Assembly: GCA_947846985.1 (NCBI GenBank)
Contig: CANTUZ010000003.1
Coordinates: 97,424,704-97,488,703, forward strand
From: Fratercula arctica
Taxonomy: Eukaryota; Chordata; Aves; Charadriiformes; Alcidae
Direction: 5' to 3'
DNA: 64,000 nucleotides
Below the pieces are notes generated by a model that was given only the letters and a program-made list of their open reading frames with translations, was not told where the DNA came from and did no database searches. A program made the position numbers and the translations under genes. Position 1 is the stretch's first letter. Every line of letters starts with the position of its first letter. This document shows positions 10,976 through 24,300 of this stretch, piece by piece.

Positions 10976-13922
10976 GTCCAGCATTTACTTTTTTTGCTCA
11001 CTAGTTTTCACTAATCTGAAATAGCATCAAATGCTTGTGGGAGCCATGTTTCAGAGATCACCTCCTAGTTGAAACGCTGAGATCACGTGGATACCTTGTC
11101 GCCTGTTCCCAGCAGCACAAAATAGGCTCTCCAGAGGTGATGTGGGTAACTGAGTTTGCAGCAGATAAGATCAGAGGCAATACTTACTTTACAAAAGTCA
11201 TATCGTTTCTTTTATACCTCCGCTGTATTTTGTGGCTTAGGTTAACCTTCTGAAGTACGAGGAAGGTGTTCATTGATAAATTAATCTCTTCCTAACACAG
11301 AATACTCTGAAAGCATATGAGTTTGTGTGATCACTGAGCACTAGGAGAGTTAAGACCTCGTGCAGCCCAGTGTTGATTGCTGACACGGTACCGATCTCTT
11401 TAGTGGAAAGGAGAAAACTTAAAATAATGTTCGTTTCTTTGTGACTTTTGTCCCATGTTGGAGTTACAATTACATTGCATAATAGAAAATTCCTTATGGC
11501 ATGGTCGCTGCATAGAGTTAATATAAGTTTGTAGGAAAAATGGGAACACTAATTCTTTTTATTCATCTGGATTTTATTTTTTTTTTAAAGAATGTAAGTA
11601 ACTATGCTATATAGGAGTCTTTTTTGCGTGAGAAATTAAGCTGGGAAAGGGAACACAGTAGATTCTCAAATAAAAAGGTTTTAAAAACTTTAAAGCAGTA
11701 AATACCCAAAGTTCATTTTATAAATTGGGACAGGAAATCTAGTCCACCTAATCTGAATTTCTTTAAGTGCATATGTCTCTTGTGTGATCAGTTGAGAGAA
11801 TGCTTTCAGGAGGAGGGAGTTTCTGAATAGGCTTTGGCTCGTACTTTTCTGCTTACTGGTACTTGGCTTCAACAGAAGGTGTGACAGATGCTCTGTCAGT
11901 GCACATAGTCATCAGGTGATGTAGGCATCCTCCCCCTCTGGGGGCTGAACGGATCACTGCTGTAATGAGGTATATAAATTCAGTCATCACTTGAAGACCT
12001 TGATAAATGTTGTAGTACTGTTACTGCAAGTCTTGTAAAGGTAAAAAACCAACAAAACAAAACCAAACCTTTGCATGAAGAGTTTACAACTAACCAAGAA
12101 TTAAAAGATGGGGAGGGTGAAGTTCTGTGTGTACAGGTATGCATATATGTACAGGCTTGTATTGACCTGACTGTTGAAGTGTGATAAGGCAAAGGTAGAA
12201 CATCTGTGCTCAGCTGTACAGACAAGGGAGGAGATTATATGGAAGGTTAGCAGAATTAGCAATTTTGCTTTGCCTTCTTCGTTTGAGGAAAGGGAGACAT
12301 TTGACTGCTTCCTCTCTCTTAGGTCTGGAGGAGCAGCCTTTCTGCAGAACCAAGCTGGTCTGGGTTTGAGAGTCTGGGATATGTTGGCTCTCCTAGAAAG
12401 GGCTACAAATATGAAGACTGCCCATGGACTGCTGTTACAGAAAGGAAGGGGATAGAGGAATTGTTGCTCTCTTCTCTCTTGAGTATAGACCATGACGATG
12501 TATATTTATACATATAAAAATTGATATATTTTTACTAGATGTTTTAAAAGGGTGTTATGATTATATAGCAGATGAGGAATTTCAGGAGCATTTCAAGACT
12601 TTCAATAACACCACTTAACTCCCCTTGTCTACTCATTGAGCATTGGCTGATTTCCTGTAGGGAGGAGAATTTGTTCTGGAGAAGTGTTTTGAAGTTAGGG
12701 TACAGAGATGGTATTTGAGCTTAAGTTAAAACTGTTTTTTTTTTTTTACCTTTGAAATTTCTTTGCAATGAGTTACTGTGATGCATAGCTTAAGGTTGAG
12801 ATGCCCAAAACTGCTCTCGCCCTATCAAATAACAAATAATTGTTGCTCATTCATTAGTTAGTGGTGAGAGAATTTCATAATATATGCTCTTTTTCTTTGG
12901 TTGAAAAAAAACATAACTTGCCTGGTTGCATGAATCATTTGCAGAGGAAGGTATGTTAAGTAGTGCTGCTGAGAGGTGTTTTAGAAGGCCCTTACTCATT
13001 TAGAAAAAAATAAATTACATAAGTACTATTTCAGACATAGGCTTTTAAAAATATCTATGTGATACTTGTTACAGAAAAATAGATATTAAATCATTCCATT
13101 ATGGTTTTGTTTTTCCTTATGACATTTAGTTCATATTTTAATGTATTTAAAAGTCACTTAGCACTGTTAAGTACAAAATATCTACTTCTACATGTTTTTG
13201 GCAGAATGCTAGTGAATGACTCTTTAAATGGTATGGGTAGCTGGAATTACAGACCCTGTTATGTCTGATGTCAGTTTTTGTGATCAATGCTGTGACTTTT
13301 GTAACGTTACCTCTAAAACACTCCATTGTGTTCATAGCTTTGTCTTATATAAATGGATACAAAAAAGCCAAACAATCTCCCCCCCTGTGCCAATCATGGT
13401 GGATATTGAGGGGCATACAGAGGGCTAAGACAGAAGTGTCATGGTCAAGAGTAATCCCACCTCGCTGAGCTGTCAAAATTAGGAGTGTGGGACCTAAACT
13501 TGGAACCACTCTTTGGACGTGTTTCCCTTTCTGTCTGTTGACTACATAAGGAATTGGAACGCAGTTGTGTTTAACTTAAGTGGGATGAAGGTGGGCCCTG
13601 TGCTTTTAGACTGTTCTCCTATTTTGGCTATATTTGAACTTTGGGATTCAGGAGCACTTTCCAGGTCCTGCCTCACAGCCTGTCCATGTCCTGATTTAAT
13701 ACTGGTGTGGATCCTGAGCGTGCACTGTTTTTTTTCCTCTTCTTTTGCTTCTCCTTTCAACCTGAATCCTGGTTTCCAAGGAAAGGAAATACGGCCATGA
13801 AGGTGGAAAGAAGGCCTGTAGTGTGGAAGGTGGAGCCCGTAGTATGCTCAGATCAGGTTCTCAGTCTGAATAATCTTACAGCCCATTGCAGAACACGGAT
13901 ACTCTGCAGTGTAGGTGTAGCG

Positions 13923-13956
13923 TGCTGATGGGTCATCAGCATCTGCTGATGGGTCA
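13923..13956. repeat. Short tandem duplication
   Basis: TGCTGATGGGTCA occurs at 13923-13935 and again at 13944-13956, with an inverted ATCAGCATC between them. It is a small local duplication with no function assigned. Confidence 0.8.
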
Positions 13957-15206
13957 GTACTGTGCACTGAAAATGGAAGAATGCTGGTGACTAAAATGTT
14001 GTGACACAATGGAGGCAAATACAATGACTTTTGCAGAGGAGAAAACCAAGAAACTTCAGTTCTACGTTTTTGCAAAGCCACACACTCACAGATTATGTGG
14101 TGCCTAAATTTTAGGGTTTATTTTCTTTTTTAGAACTAGTGGATTCAGCCTTGAAATGGCTGCTGAACAGCACTTGATTTCAGTCTGCTGGTAATGGTGT
14201 GGGAGAGCAAAACCTTTATTTTGAGGAAGTGATCTTGCATGCTATTTTTGAGGTAACATAATGCGTGGTTGTGCTTCAATTAGGATGGTCAAGGCCAGAT
14301 GTCTACTAAGCTTATTTCATTAGGATGATGAACTTAGAGGAGGACTGTAGAAGTAGGTGGTGATGGTGAATTTTAAGCACAGGAAGCAGCTCATGTTCAA
14401 AGACCATCAGGATATTTATTATAGAAACATAATATGAAGAAACAAGTCTCCATCACAGAAGACTCCATCCCTGAAAACCTGATGATATTTCTCTGCTAAC
14501 CGAAAGAGATACGCTTTTGCTTCCTTCCTGAGAAACAAATCTGCTATAATTGTGAATACTGACTTCATCTGCTACCCTTTAGCATTTTTCCTGTGATAGT
14601 TTTAATAATTGCGGCTCATACGTGAGAGAAAACTAGTTGAACACCTAGAATTGTTAATTTTGCCATTAGTCCTTATGAATGACATCTCTCTTAAGCTGAC
14701 AAACATTCTTGTGCGTGTTTTTTTTCATATTCACATTCCCTTTTATATGAGGAGGTATATTTCTAAAGATATTTGTAAGGTTTGCATTTCATGTAATTAA
14801 AAACCCTCATGTTTTTGAATACCAATGGCAATTCTGAATGCTACAGGTTACCTTGCAATTGCCAAATATTCTTCCAGAATGCTAACAAACATTTGAAAAT
14901 CATTGTCCTGACCACATATTTGATCAATTCCTTCAGAATAGAAGCGTGGATGAGGATTAACTTCTGCAAGCTAGGGAGTTTTCATTTTTGTTTTCAGTGC
15001 AACCACTCCAAAGGCACAGGAATTACCGCTGCTGGGATCTGGCCTGTCTTTTGGTTAGTACAGCATCATCCACCATGGTGTCAAATACAGAAAACGTAGG
15101 ATATGGTTACAGAAATCGTATGACTCTGACTTTTCCTCCCCTCTAGAAACAAAAATTGTTTGTAATTTTTTTGGCTGATGTAAATGTTGTCAATCTATGT
15201 AAATAT

Positions 15207-15265
15207 CAAACAAACAAAAAAAACCCAAACAAAACCAACCAAACCAAAAAACAACAAACCCAACA
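15207..15265. repeat. 59-nt tract of A and C only
   Basis: From 15207 to 15265 the plus strand has no G or T at all, built from CAAA, CCAA and AAACCC units without a fixed period. Shorter A/C-only relatives lie at 12043-12069, 23650-23666 and 33796-33819. The origin is unclear: simple-sequence growth or decayed A-rich tails. Confidence 0.9.
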
Positions 15266-18200
15266 GTGTTATGTCAGACCCGGTTTCTCTGAAAACTGTA
15301 AGGTGGAGACAAAAAGAACTTGAGCATGACTGGAATTGCACATAGTATTTTCATTTTTACAATTATTTGTGCCTTAGCAGTAGAAGAGGTGTACTTTGTG
15401 AAGAAAACTCTTGCATCGGTTGGCCTCCAAAAATATTAGATTTTTCCATCTTGCAGCAAGAAAAAGTTATTTTAACAACCAGAATTTTCTTGCAATTTGG
15501 GAAAATGTGTTTCCAAAGGGAGGAGTTGTCTGTTTGGGATTTTCCACTCGTGCAGTTACAGTACCACTAAGAGCTTCCAGATTTTTATTTGGTTATGATG
15601 GAGTACTTGTGCCCTTCCACAGAGGGACCTGTGCTTGTGGAGGGTGTAGAATTAAGACCCATGAGAATTTCAGTATTATAAAACTTTAAAATAGGTGACT
15701 TTGTTGAAGCAGAAGAAAACACAACTCATATAAATGGTAAAATATACTTGTGAGTCACTAGCATTCCATGCTGAAGTCTCCTTCTATTAGGCTAATAATA
15801 ACAGCATCAGTTTCATTAACCATTATACTTTTCACGTTTCTTGAATTTTGCTCGAGCTCTGTGACAAATACTGAGGGGAAAATGGGGTGAATGTTCTTTT
15901 GGGATTTGTGTTCACTTTTATTCTGAGTGATTTCCAAAATATGTCAACACGGGTGAGTACTGTTCTGTTCCTTTCATGGGAGTAAAAAGATGTGCAAGTT
16001 CTTGCTGTCTGGAAAGGATTACCAGAAGGAAACAGGGAAACCTAGGGACTTCGGCTGAATTTTTTACTTCTAATCTGGTAGGTGGCATGAGTTTATAAAT
16101 ACTTCTGGATTAAAAGGTTATGTATTTTATCATCCAAATATAAAAATGCTTACATAGTTTGAGTGGAGGCTTGGCATTGGACAGGGTGAGTAGACAAGAA
16201 TTATTTTCTGAAGTGCCTCAGGGTGGATGGTCCAGTGCTGAGGGACCTTCCAACTTCTCCAAAATACTGGCGGTTGCTTCTTACTAATTACAATTTAGAA
16301 CTGTGCTTTCTTATTTGACATCTCTATTATAACAGTTTCCAATTTTTGCACTCAAATGTTTACCATGTGATTGCTTTTAATCCACTTTCATAGTATGTAC
16401 TATTTCAGTTTAAACTTGTTTGAGATGTCAAATTAACTAATAGGCACAAATAAAATGTGAGGAGTTGGTAGAAGTTAAATGATGTTGCAGATTAATTTCC
16501 TGGAGCATCTGTAGCCTAGGGAATTTGAGGATCCGGTTGGAGATTGCTGGGCCCAGGAACAGCTCTTGACCTTCCACAGATGTGTGATTCAGCAAGTTAA
16601 GAGGTTTGCTAAATTCACTTCTGATAGTAAATATTCATTAACTGTCAGAGCGAAAAATTACCAGGACCTTTAATGTTCTTCACTAACAGAATCTCCTTCT
16701 AATGGGATCCCATGGCAATATGTTTCAGATGCATAAATTAGCGGCTAAAATCCTCTTCATCTGTAACACAGACTGTGGACGATGTGTCCTCATTATTGTT
16801 TACTTAAATATTTTCACTTGTGTTTCATGGGAGAGTAGTAGCTTAGTTGTGTCACTCCAAAGTCCTATCGGATTTCCCTAGAAGAAATTTTCTTGAAAAA
16901 AAAATAATCCTCAAATGTACGAAGAAAGAAGATATTTAAAAAAAAAAAAAAGGCAAGAAACCTTCTTAGTGAAACGAGAACACATCATCAGACTCTAGGA
17001 GTGAGTTCTCGGAAGCCTGCTAAGTAATGCACCTCCTGCATGCTTTTGTACTAATTATGTTACAGTGCAATTGCTTTGTACTGGGGAAAAACAATTACTG
17101 GCCATAATCCCTGCTAAAAAGATGTATTATGATTTTCCTTCTTGGAAGTTGAAATTTGACCTTGTAAATACTTGTGTTTCATTATAAAAAGGTGAATTGT
17201 TCAACACACTGAGGTTTTATCTAGTGGTTTGACAGATACCAGGCACCAAAGAGTAAAATTTGATTTTATGCTTTTCTAGTGAAAAAGAAATGGGAAAACT
17301 TTGAAAGAATATTTCTGTTGGCTATTTTTTGAAAGGTAACTTCATAATGAAAAATAAAGAGTACAGTAAAGCAGAGAGAGCACATGTACTACACTGACCT
17401 ATTTAGTCTGTATTTCATCTGGTTGTGATAATCCTGGATAATACTCCTTAATTCTTCTAAGACTATTTACAAGAAGCTGTGGTCTTTTTTTACTTTTTAA
17501 AAATGGTTTGAAAGTAATACTATTGTAATGGTGTCGGATAACCTGGGGTTTGAAAAGTAGTCATACTTTGAGAACTGTAACAATTGACAAAACTGACTTT
17601 TCAAAACTGGAAAAAATGAGTCTCTTGAGTGAAATAATTGTATGTCCAGACAGAGGCATCAGGGCTTGCAGGTCTTCCCAATGCTTTCTTTCCTCCTGGA
17701 ATAAACACCTTTACCTCTTGTAATCATGATACCCCCCTTGCCCAGTATGAGTTATACTAAAATTATGTGCTGGCTGTGATTAACTGGTTGGTTTGCACTA
17801 GATTTGAGGGTGAGATCACAGCTCTCCCCTTCTTGTAATTGGTTTAACAGCACTGGAGTGAAACAGCTTTTTCTGCGGGAGTTGTTTGTTTCCATAACTG
17901 TCGTCTTTCCTCCTCAGTGAGGAGAAGGGTTCTTGGTGTTGTTCACAGAAACATGCTTTAATGTTTAATTAAGATTGAATCGAAATGTTTCCACATTGAT
18001 TTGTGCCCGTGAAGAAATTTCTTTTAAGTTTCTCTAAATGATTCCCTGTGCTTCTCAGGTTGTGCTTGAGGTAAAAAATAGCTTATTTTGTGTATGTATA
18101 TGTACATTTTTCTATAATTTTTGGTTGAGAGAGTAACTTTGGAAGTTGACCAGTTAAATATTAGGCACCATGTTATTGTGCTGGTGCAGAATGGCAAAGA

Positions 18201-18289
18201 TCACTACCTCCTGCTCTTGCACATTGAGACTAAGCATTTTTGGGTAAAGGGGATGCTGACGTTCTAATTTCCCATTCTGCTGTCTGCAG

Positions 18290-18349
18290 TAATGAATTTT
18301 CAATATGCTAATGAAAAGTCTAGGAAAATTGGAAGGCAGAAGCTGGCAG
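18290..18349 (+). other. Candidate cassette exon (60 nt, phase 1-1) in the DST intron
   Basis: A good acceptor (TTTCCCATTCTGCTGTCTGCAG at 18268-18289) and a near-consensus donor (GCAG|GTAAAG) enclose 60 nt. Two of the three frames contain a stop. The third is open as two bases, 19 codons (MNFQYANEKSRK, then IGRQKLA) and one G. That is the phase needed to be included ahead of the CH1 exon at 52291 and to supply the G of its Asp codon. The predicted peptide is short and basic and matches nothing I recognise. The open frame runs on beyond the donor to 18486, so openness alone is weak evidence; the paired splice sites are the stronger part. Confidence 0.33.
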
Positions 18350-21300
18350 GTAAAGATGACAAATTTATTTTGGCTTTACTGTTGGCTAAAGGAGAGCTGG
18401 AAAAAACGGAGACTGCCAGAGCGAGCTTCCTGGCAAGGAGAATTGACCGATCTCATACCTTTGGAAAAAGCACTCTGTATGACTAGAGGTGATAGAAAAT
18501 TCTTTCTCATTGCATCTGGGAAATTGTTTGCAGCCGGTTACCATCAGTCCGGAGGCTGGAATGTTCCTGCCTCTGCGACTGATTTACATCCTGGGGCAAG
18601 GCACAATAAATAAGATTGACATAGAAAGCCATCAGTGATAGTCATCCTTTTTTGTTCTAAGTCTGGTGATTACATAGGCTTAAAGTGGATTTTGTCTTTT
18701 TATAGTTCAATCTTTTCTCTTTTTTTAATTATTGCTTTCCATTCCGTTGGTACCTTCATGTCTCAGATGAATCTTGGCTCCTAGTATTGTGTTGGACTGT
18801 GGATGAACACCTTGCAAAGATGTTTTCTTAGACTTTGTGGCAACCACACAAACTGAATTGCAGAATAATACTTTCAAAAAGTTCAAAACAAACTTGGTCT
18901 GTTTTTGCATTTTGGGCTTATAAATTACCCTTGTTGATCTCATGATATATTACTACATTTTTAAAATCTTTTTGCAGTGTCTGGTATCTATTGCTGTATT
19001 GCAAGAACAGTGTGATCTTTTGACTGGTAAATTCAGTCAGATTTTTTTGAGTTTATTTGAAGGGGCACAAAATCAAGGAGACCAAATTGGCTGGAGGACA
19101 TAAGTTACTCCTATAAGTCATTCTAAACAGGAAATTAAGGGAAAAAACCCAACCCGTCATGGAAATGGTCGTTTTAAGCAGAATAGTAATGCACTGTGAG
19201 CCAGTGTTGAAGTGCAGTAAATAAGAAAAATGTGTCGTGGCACTTTTACATACTTACATTTTAACCTGCGTATTAACTACATTGATTAACTGCACATACT
19301 AAACACACTTGCGCAGATCTGAATAAACAGTAGCAGCAATTATTGGTTGTCATCAGAGGTTCTTTTTTATATTGGCTATAATTTTTACCAACTGATACAA
19401 CTTTTTTCTGAATATATGAATATAATTGATTAATAAATTTAAAATATCATCTAGTTCCTCAAAGAGGGAGAAGGATTGTAGATATAGGGATTTTGTTTGT
19501 TTGTTTTAATTTGTGGTTCAGGTATGATAAAGAAACAATCTTTTGTCAGCCTTTTTATCTCTTTCCAGCTTGAGGAATATTTAATTCTCTACTTAGGATA
19601 GCTAAGCAGTCAACTTGGCTATTTAGAGAACATTGTCCTAATTCTACAAAGGTTGAACAGACTTTATGTTACCTTCCAGGTATGTTTTAGAGTGCAGAAA
19701 TTAAAACCCAAGGTGATTTAGATTGCATCTACTTGAGCAGCTACTTTTTCTGCGTCATCCAACACGACAATTGAGTTCAGCTGGTCAAGTCGTGGCAACA
19801 GTTCTTGACTGTAAATGTCTGGGGTCTGCTTTTTGGCCTTTCTGTTGTAGGATGGTAGGAGAGCTTCCTCCCTCTTTTGACAGATCTGGGATCAGTTGAC
19901 CTTCCAGTGATAGTCCATTTTTTAGCTTCATTTTCTGTCTGGAGGAATCAACTTGTATTAAGTTTAGAATTAAAATCGCATCTTTACATTAAATGGGAAA
20001 ACAGTACAAAAATTAAAGTTTTAATAAAGTCATTTGTTTCATAGCATAAATCTTCATCAGTGGTGACTATGGAGGCTTGCATTTTTTCACTATTTGTGTT
20101 TTTGTTTTAGCCTTAGAAACATAGTTTCATTGGAAGACTGCTTGAAGTTATTGCAGGTGTTCTTTGTGGCACCCTACTGCTTAGGGAGAAGGAGTAGAAG
20201 TATTACATTCCAACAATTACATCCTTTTCCTGAGGTGATCTTTTAGGTGATTTGAATTAGAATACTAATAGCAATTTGATTAGAATTTGAAAACTAATAA
20301 ATCCAAAAGAGAAGAAGCTTATATTTCAGTGTTGTTCCCACTTTCACCTGCCCTGCTTTTTGGAAGGGAGATCTTCAAAGTCTGGGGATGAAGTTTGAGG
20401 GAATTTGAATCAAGAAGCTGGCCAGCCTGGGAAAACATATCCCTGTTGTTCATACTGCACAGCTGTAAGATTTCTGCTGCTAGCAATGTGACATGTGACT
20501 CCTCTAAAAACTGTGCTTCCCAACACCAGTTCTGGTTCTGGAAGCTCTGTAATGGGACGCCTCTTAAAAGTAGTTAGGTAACAAGATGAAATCCCTCAAC
20601 GTTTACCAGTTTCTCATCCATGGAAGAGAGAAATTGAAGTTGGCTATTTTTACTTCTTCCTGATTTATATATACACTGAATCCATGTTCTTGGTGGGAAT
20701 GCATATTGCATTCTGGCATTGCTACTTCACATATGGCTCAAGAGGCTCAGATCAGGTTCCTGAACATGGAATGAATCTCGTTCTCTGGCTGTTTCTGCAT
20801 CCCTTCCATCATCCCGAACTGTATCGGATCAATGCCAGGTTTCCGCTGGATTAAAATTTAGAAGAGTCTAATAATACTAACCTTACCTCCCAGCTTTCTA
20901 CATTAAAGATGTTGAGCAGTGTGTGTTTTTGGCTCTTGTCTCTAGAAAATGAGAGACATAGAGAGTCAAATAGCATGTGATAGATGGTAATAGTTAATGG
21001 TTATTAAAGAGCTTAGGGATTTTTTTTTAATAAATTTAAATAATGTTATTTATTTTGTTCACAAAGTAATTCCTTCCTGAAATAACAGTATGCATACTGA
21101 CAATTGCCCTCATAGTAAAACTTTAGAAAGAAGTTTTTGTTAATCAATATTTAGTTGTTTGAGATACTTAATAGAGATTGATTAAAAAGAGCCAAGTAGC
21201 TACACTTCAGTGTATATTTGTGTATCAATGTAATGCTTAAGCCTTCAAAAAGGAGCCCTAAAATACTTTTGGGAAATACTGACAGTGAAGTTCAGATGAA

Positions 21301-24300
21301 TAAATTCAACTTCTCTTTTATCAAACTGCTGAATCAATCCTGCTTGCTGTGGGACCCAAATTCTAGATACTCGAATGAGAGGCTTAATAATATCGAAGAT
21401 TAAATCTTCCAAGATAGCTTTAAATCCCATTTCCTTCTTGGCTGCTGTAGCAGATTTCAAACACGACTTCTCTACGTTTAGTATCTCTATATATCTGTTA
21501 ACTGCTTATGTGTCAAAATGTATGGGTACAAATTCTGTGATAATGTGACATCAGTCAATAATAGTCACATCAGATGCTGCCTGCTCCCTGGCTGCTAATC
21601 CCAAAAGGTAGGCTCATGTGAACTAGCAGTTGATCTGGAGTAGGCGACTATATAATTATGTTGCTTATCTGTTGTTTCAGATGATTATAGAAAGTTCGTA
21701 TGCTTCACTTCAGAGGATGGGCAACTTTGTAGCTTACATCCTCTTGCTGGTGTCTGCTGTGCTCCTTTCTGTCTAACTGGGATGCCTCCATTTTGCCCAT
21801 CGGGATACTTGTTTTGGTAGCAATTGAGCAAATTGTTCAGCAGTGCCTTCCCAAGCCTTTTCTCCCCCATTTTTATTGTATCTGTCTTTAAGCTTGGATG
21901 TGCAGTAGAGCTAGCCGACTCCATAGCAAGGGGTCATGGTGGTTCCCTACGTAATTCTGGATTCCTGTAATGGAGGAGAGCATTTGCCCCAAAAAAGAGC
22001 ACTGGTAATGTAGACTGTTCTCATTTTCACCACTGCTATTTTGTTGTGATAAATGTCTGTGAAAACTGTATAGCTGATTATTCAGACAAATACTGGTTTT
22101 AATGGTACACAAAGATAACGGTCTGCTTTTATGGAAAAAAAGCACCTTTGGAATCACAGTGTGAAAAAGAATTCACAAAAAAAATGTAATAGAAAGAAGA
22201 AGGAGAGGAATTTCTGAAAAATACTCATGATAGAAGATCTGTCTCTGCTAGGTCTCTGGTTTGGAAGTGTAAAGCTCCTATGGGTGCTGCTGGAAATGCA
22301 TACCTGTGCAGGGAAGACTCTCTGTCAGGTAGTGTTTTGTCTGCCTCCTTGCCATTTGTCTCCTGAGATGCCAAATGTGTATGAACAGAAGTAGGAGCTG
22401 AAGGATTTGAAACTCTCAGGTTTCTAACTTATGTCTCTCGCTTAACTCTCGCTGTCAGGGAGGTACAAGTTCTTCCCTTGCTCTGCAGCTGTCAATACAA
22501 AAGATTTTCATTTTCATCTATAGTATTTCACTAACATAAAAATATAATTTAAATATAGGATTGAAATCCGTGGTAGATTTATACTGGTCACTGCTTTTTA
22601 TTGTCTTAGTCATCACTCCATTTCATAGCTACTTCAAAAGGGCACCACTAAAAATTGATGCTACTATTTTTCACTTTATTTATCACTTGTTCTGAAGCAT
22701 TATTGCTTGTCACAATCTTCCTTTTCCAGTGGCTATAACTGAAAGCCATAGCTAAACCTTTCTGTTTTTCCAAGAGTTTTATGCAACTGAAGTCAGATGC
22801 TGGGAATTTGGACTCTCATGTTACCCCTCTTGGTCATTCTCTCTATTTCATCAGGCCCATATCGTTGGGTTTAGTGGCCCTTTTGAAAATGCCAAAGAAT
22901 TTTAGGATGCTTATCATACCGTGGCCACGGGAGTGGGATTTTGCCTCTGGGTAGTTCAGTCTTGGTGGTTGCACAGCTGTTGTTACAAGGATGGTGGTAC
23001 TTTCCTCTTATGAATCACAGTCAGCTCCCAGGCAGTAGTATTTTTGTAAATAGTCGAGTCCCTATCTTGATCTCACTGAGGTTAGTGGAAGTATTTATCT
23101 TTGATTATGGGATCTTTTGTTCGGACTGTAGGCTTTTAAGGAGATAGAAGCATGCAAAAATTTAATTGTTCATATTAGTATTAACGAAGATGATTTGAAC
23201 CAGTATTTAGTCAAGTAGCAAAATGCTTATGCTTCACAGTGGTGCAGAATGTTTGGGTGACTATCATGTCACTGAAGTTATGCCAGTGTGAACTTGATGA
23301 GCTCTAGTATAGGATCGAGTCATGAATATCTTACCTTTCTACTGGTTTTGTCACATAAATAAGATAGGATGAAACAAGGAAGTGTAATTTTTGGCATCAG
23401 AATTATCTGGATTTTCTTAGTGTGTCTTCCACTACAATAAAATAAAGTGCTGTCACTGGTCATCTCATTTTGTGCCTTACAACACTGGCTATTCTTACAA
23501 AAGCTTGCATCTCTGGTTTTATACGATTTTGTAAGAATCCTTGTCTGTATTAGAAAAGGTAAGATTTTGACTTGGGTGGTAACAGAGGAAACTTTGGTAG
23601 TGTGAATGCTAAAAATTCAAGAGATGGAAGCAATGGAAGAGATGCTATTAAAAAAAACAACCAACCGTTTGAATTTTAAACCATTCTTTATTTTTTAGTG
23701 TTGGGAATAGGTAGAATTTAAAAATCTAGAAAGATTTTGAAATTTGAAAGCTAGATTCTCTCTAGATCAGAGGGAGTTGAAACAACTTAAAAAGAATAAC
23801 TGGAAAAAAATCCCCCAAACGCAGCTTCTACTGGTAGGTTCAGGTAGGTTCACAGCAAAAAGAGGAATAACCCAGATTTATCTATGGGGTGGGTATTTGT
23901 ATAACAGGATAATTTAAAGTTGAGGCTAGGTGAATAGAGAGGGCTTGGCAGAGTGCATGTTTATTGATGGTGACAGGTAAGACTAAAGGTACTTGCAATG
24001 CCAGGTATTGTTTCAATAACTTTGGGACCAAAATGATTGTATTTCCCTTTTGTAACAAATAACTAAAACTGGCAGTGTTGGAAGAGATCAGAGAAACCGT
24101 GGATATTTTATTATTATTATTCATCTTCTCTAAAATGAGGACTTTACTGTGCAGACAATTTGAATAGCAGGGGATGCATGAGGTTTTATAGCCTACACTG
24201 TAGAATAGGCTCAGTGCATTTATTATTAAGCATTTGATGGAAAAAAAAGATTATATTAAAAGTGTGGAATGCACCTCCAACAGACGATTGGAAAGAGATT

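Larger units (their letters stand above)
10976..18267 (+). other. Intronic DNA
   Basis: A+T-rich, with the A/C-only tracts and the small duplication listed separately. The longest frame (130 codons on the minus strand at 12101-12493) overlaps another frame on the plus strand and resembles no family. Confidence 0.6.

Noticed and set aside
12101..12493. A 130-codon minus-strand frame
   Set aside because: It overlaps an open plus-strand frame, shows no known domain and contains low-complexity Tyr/Thr stretches.
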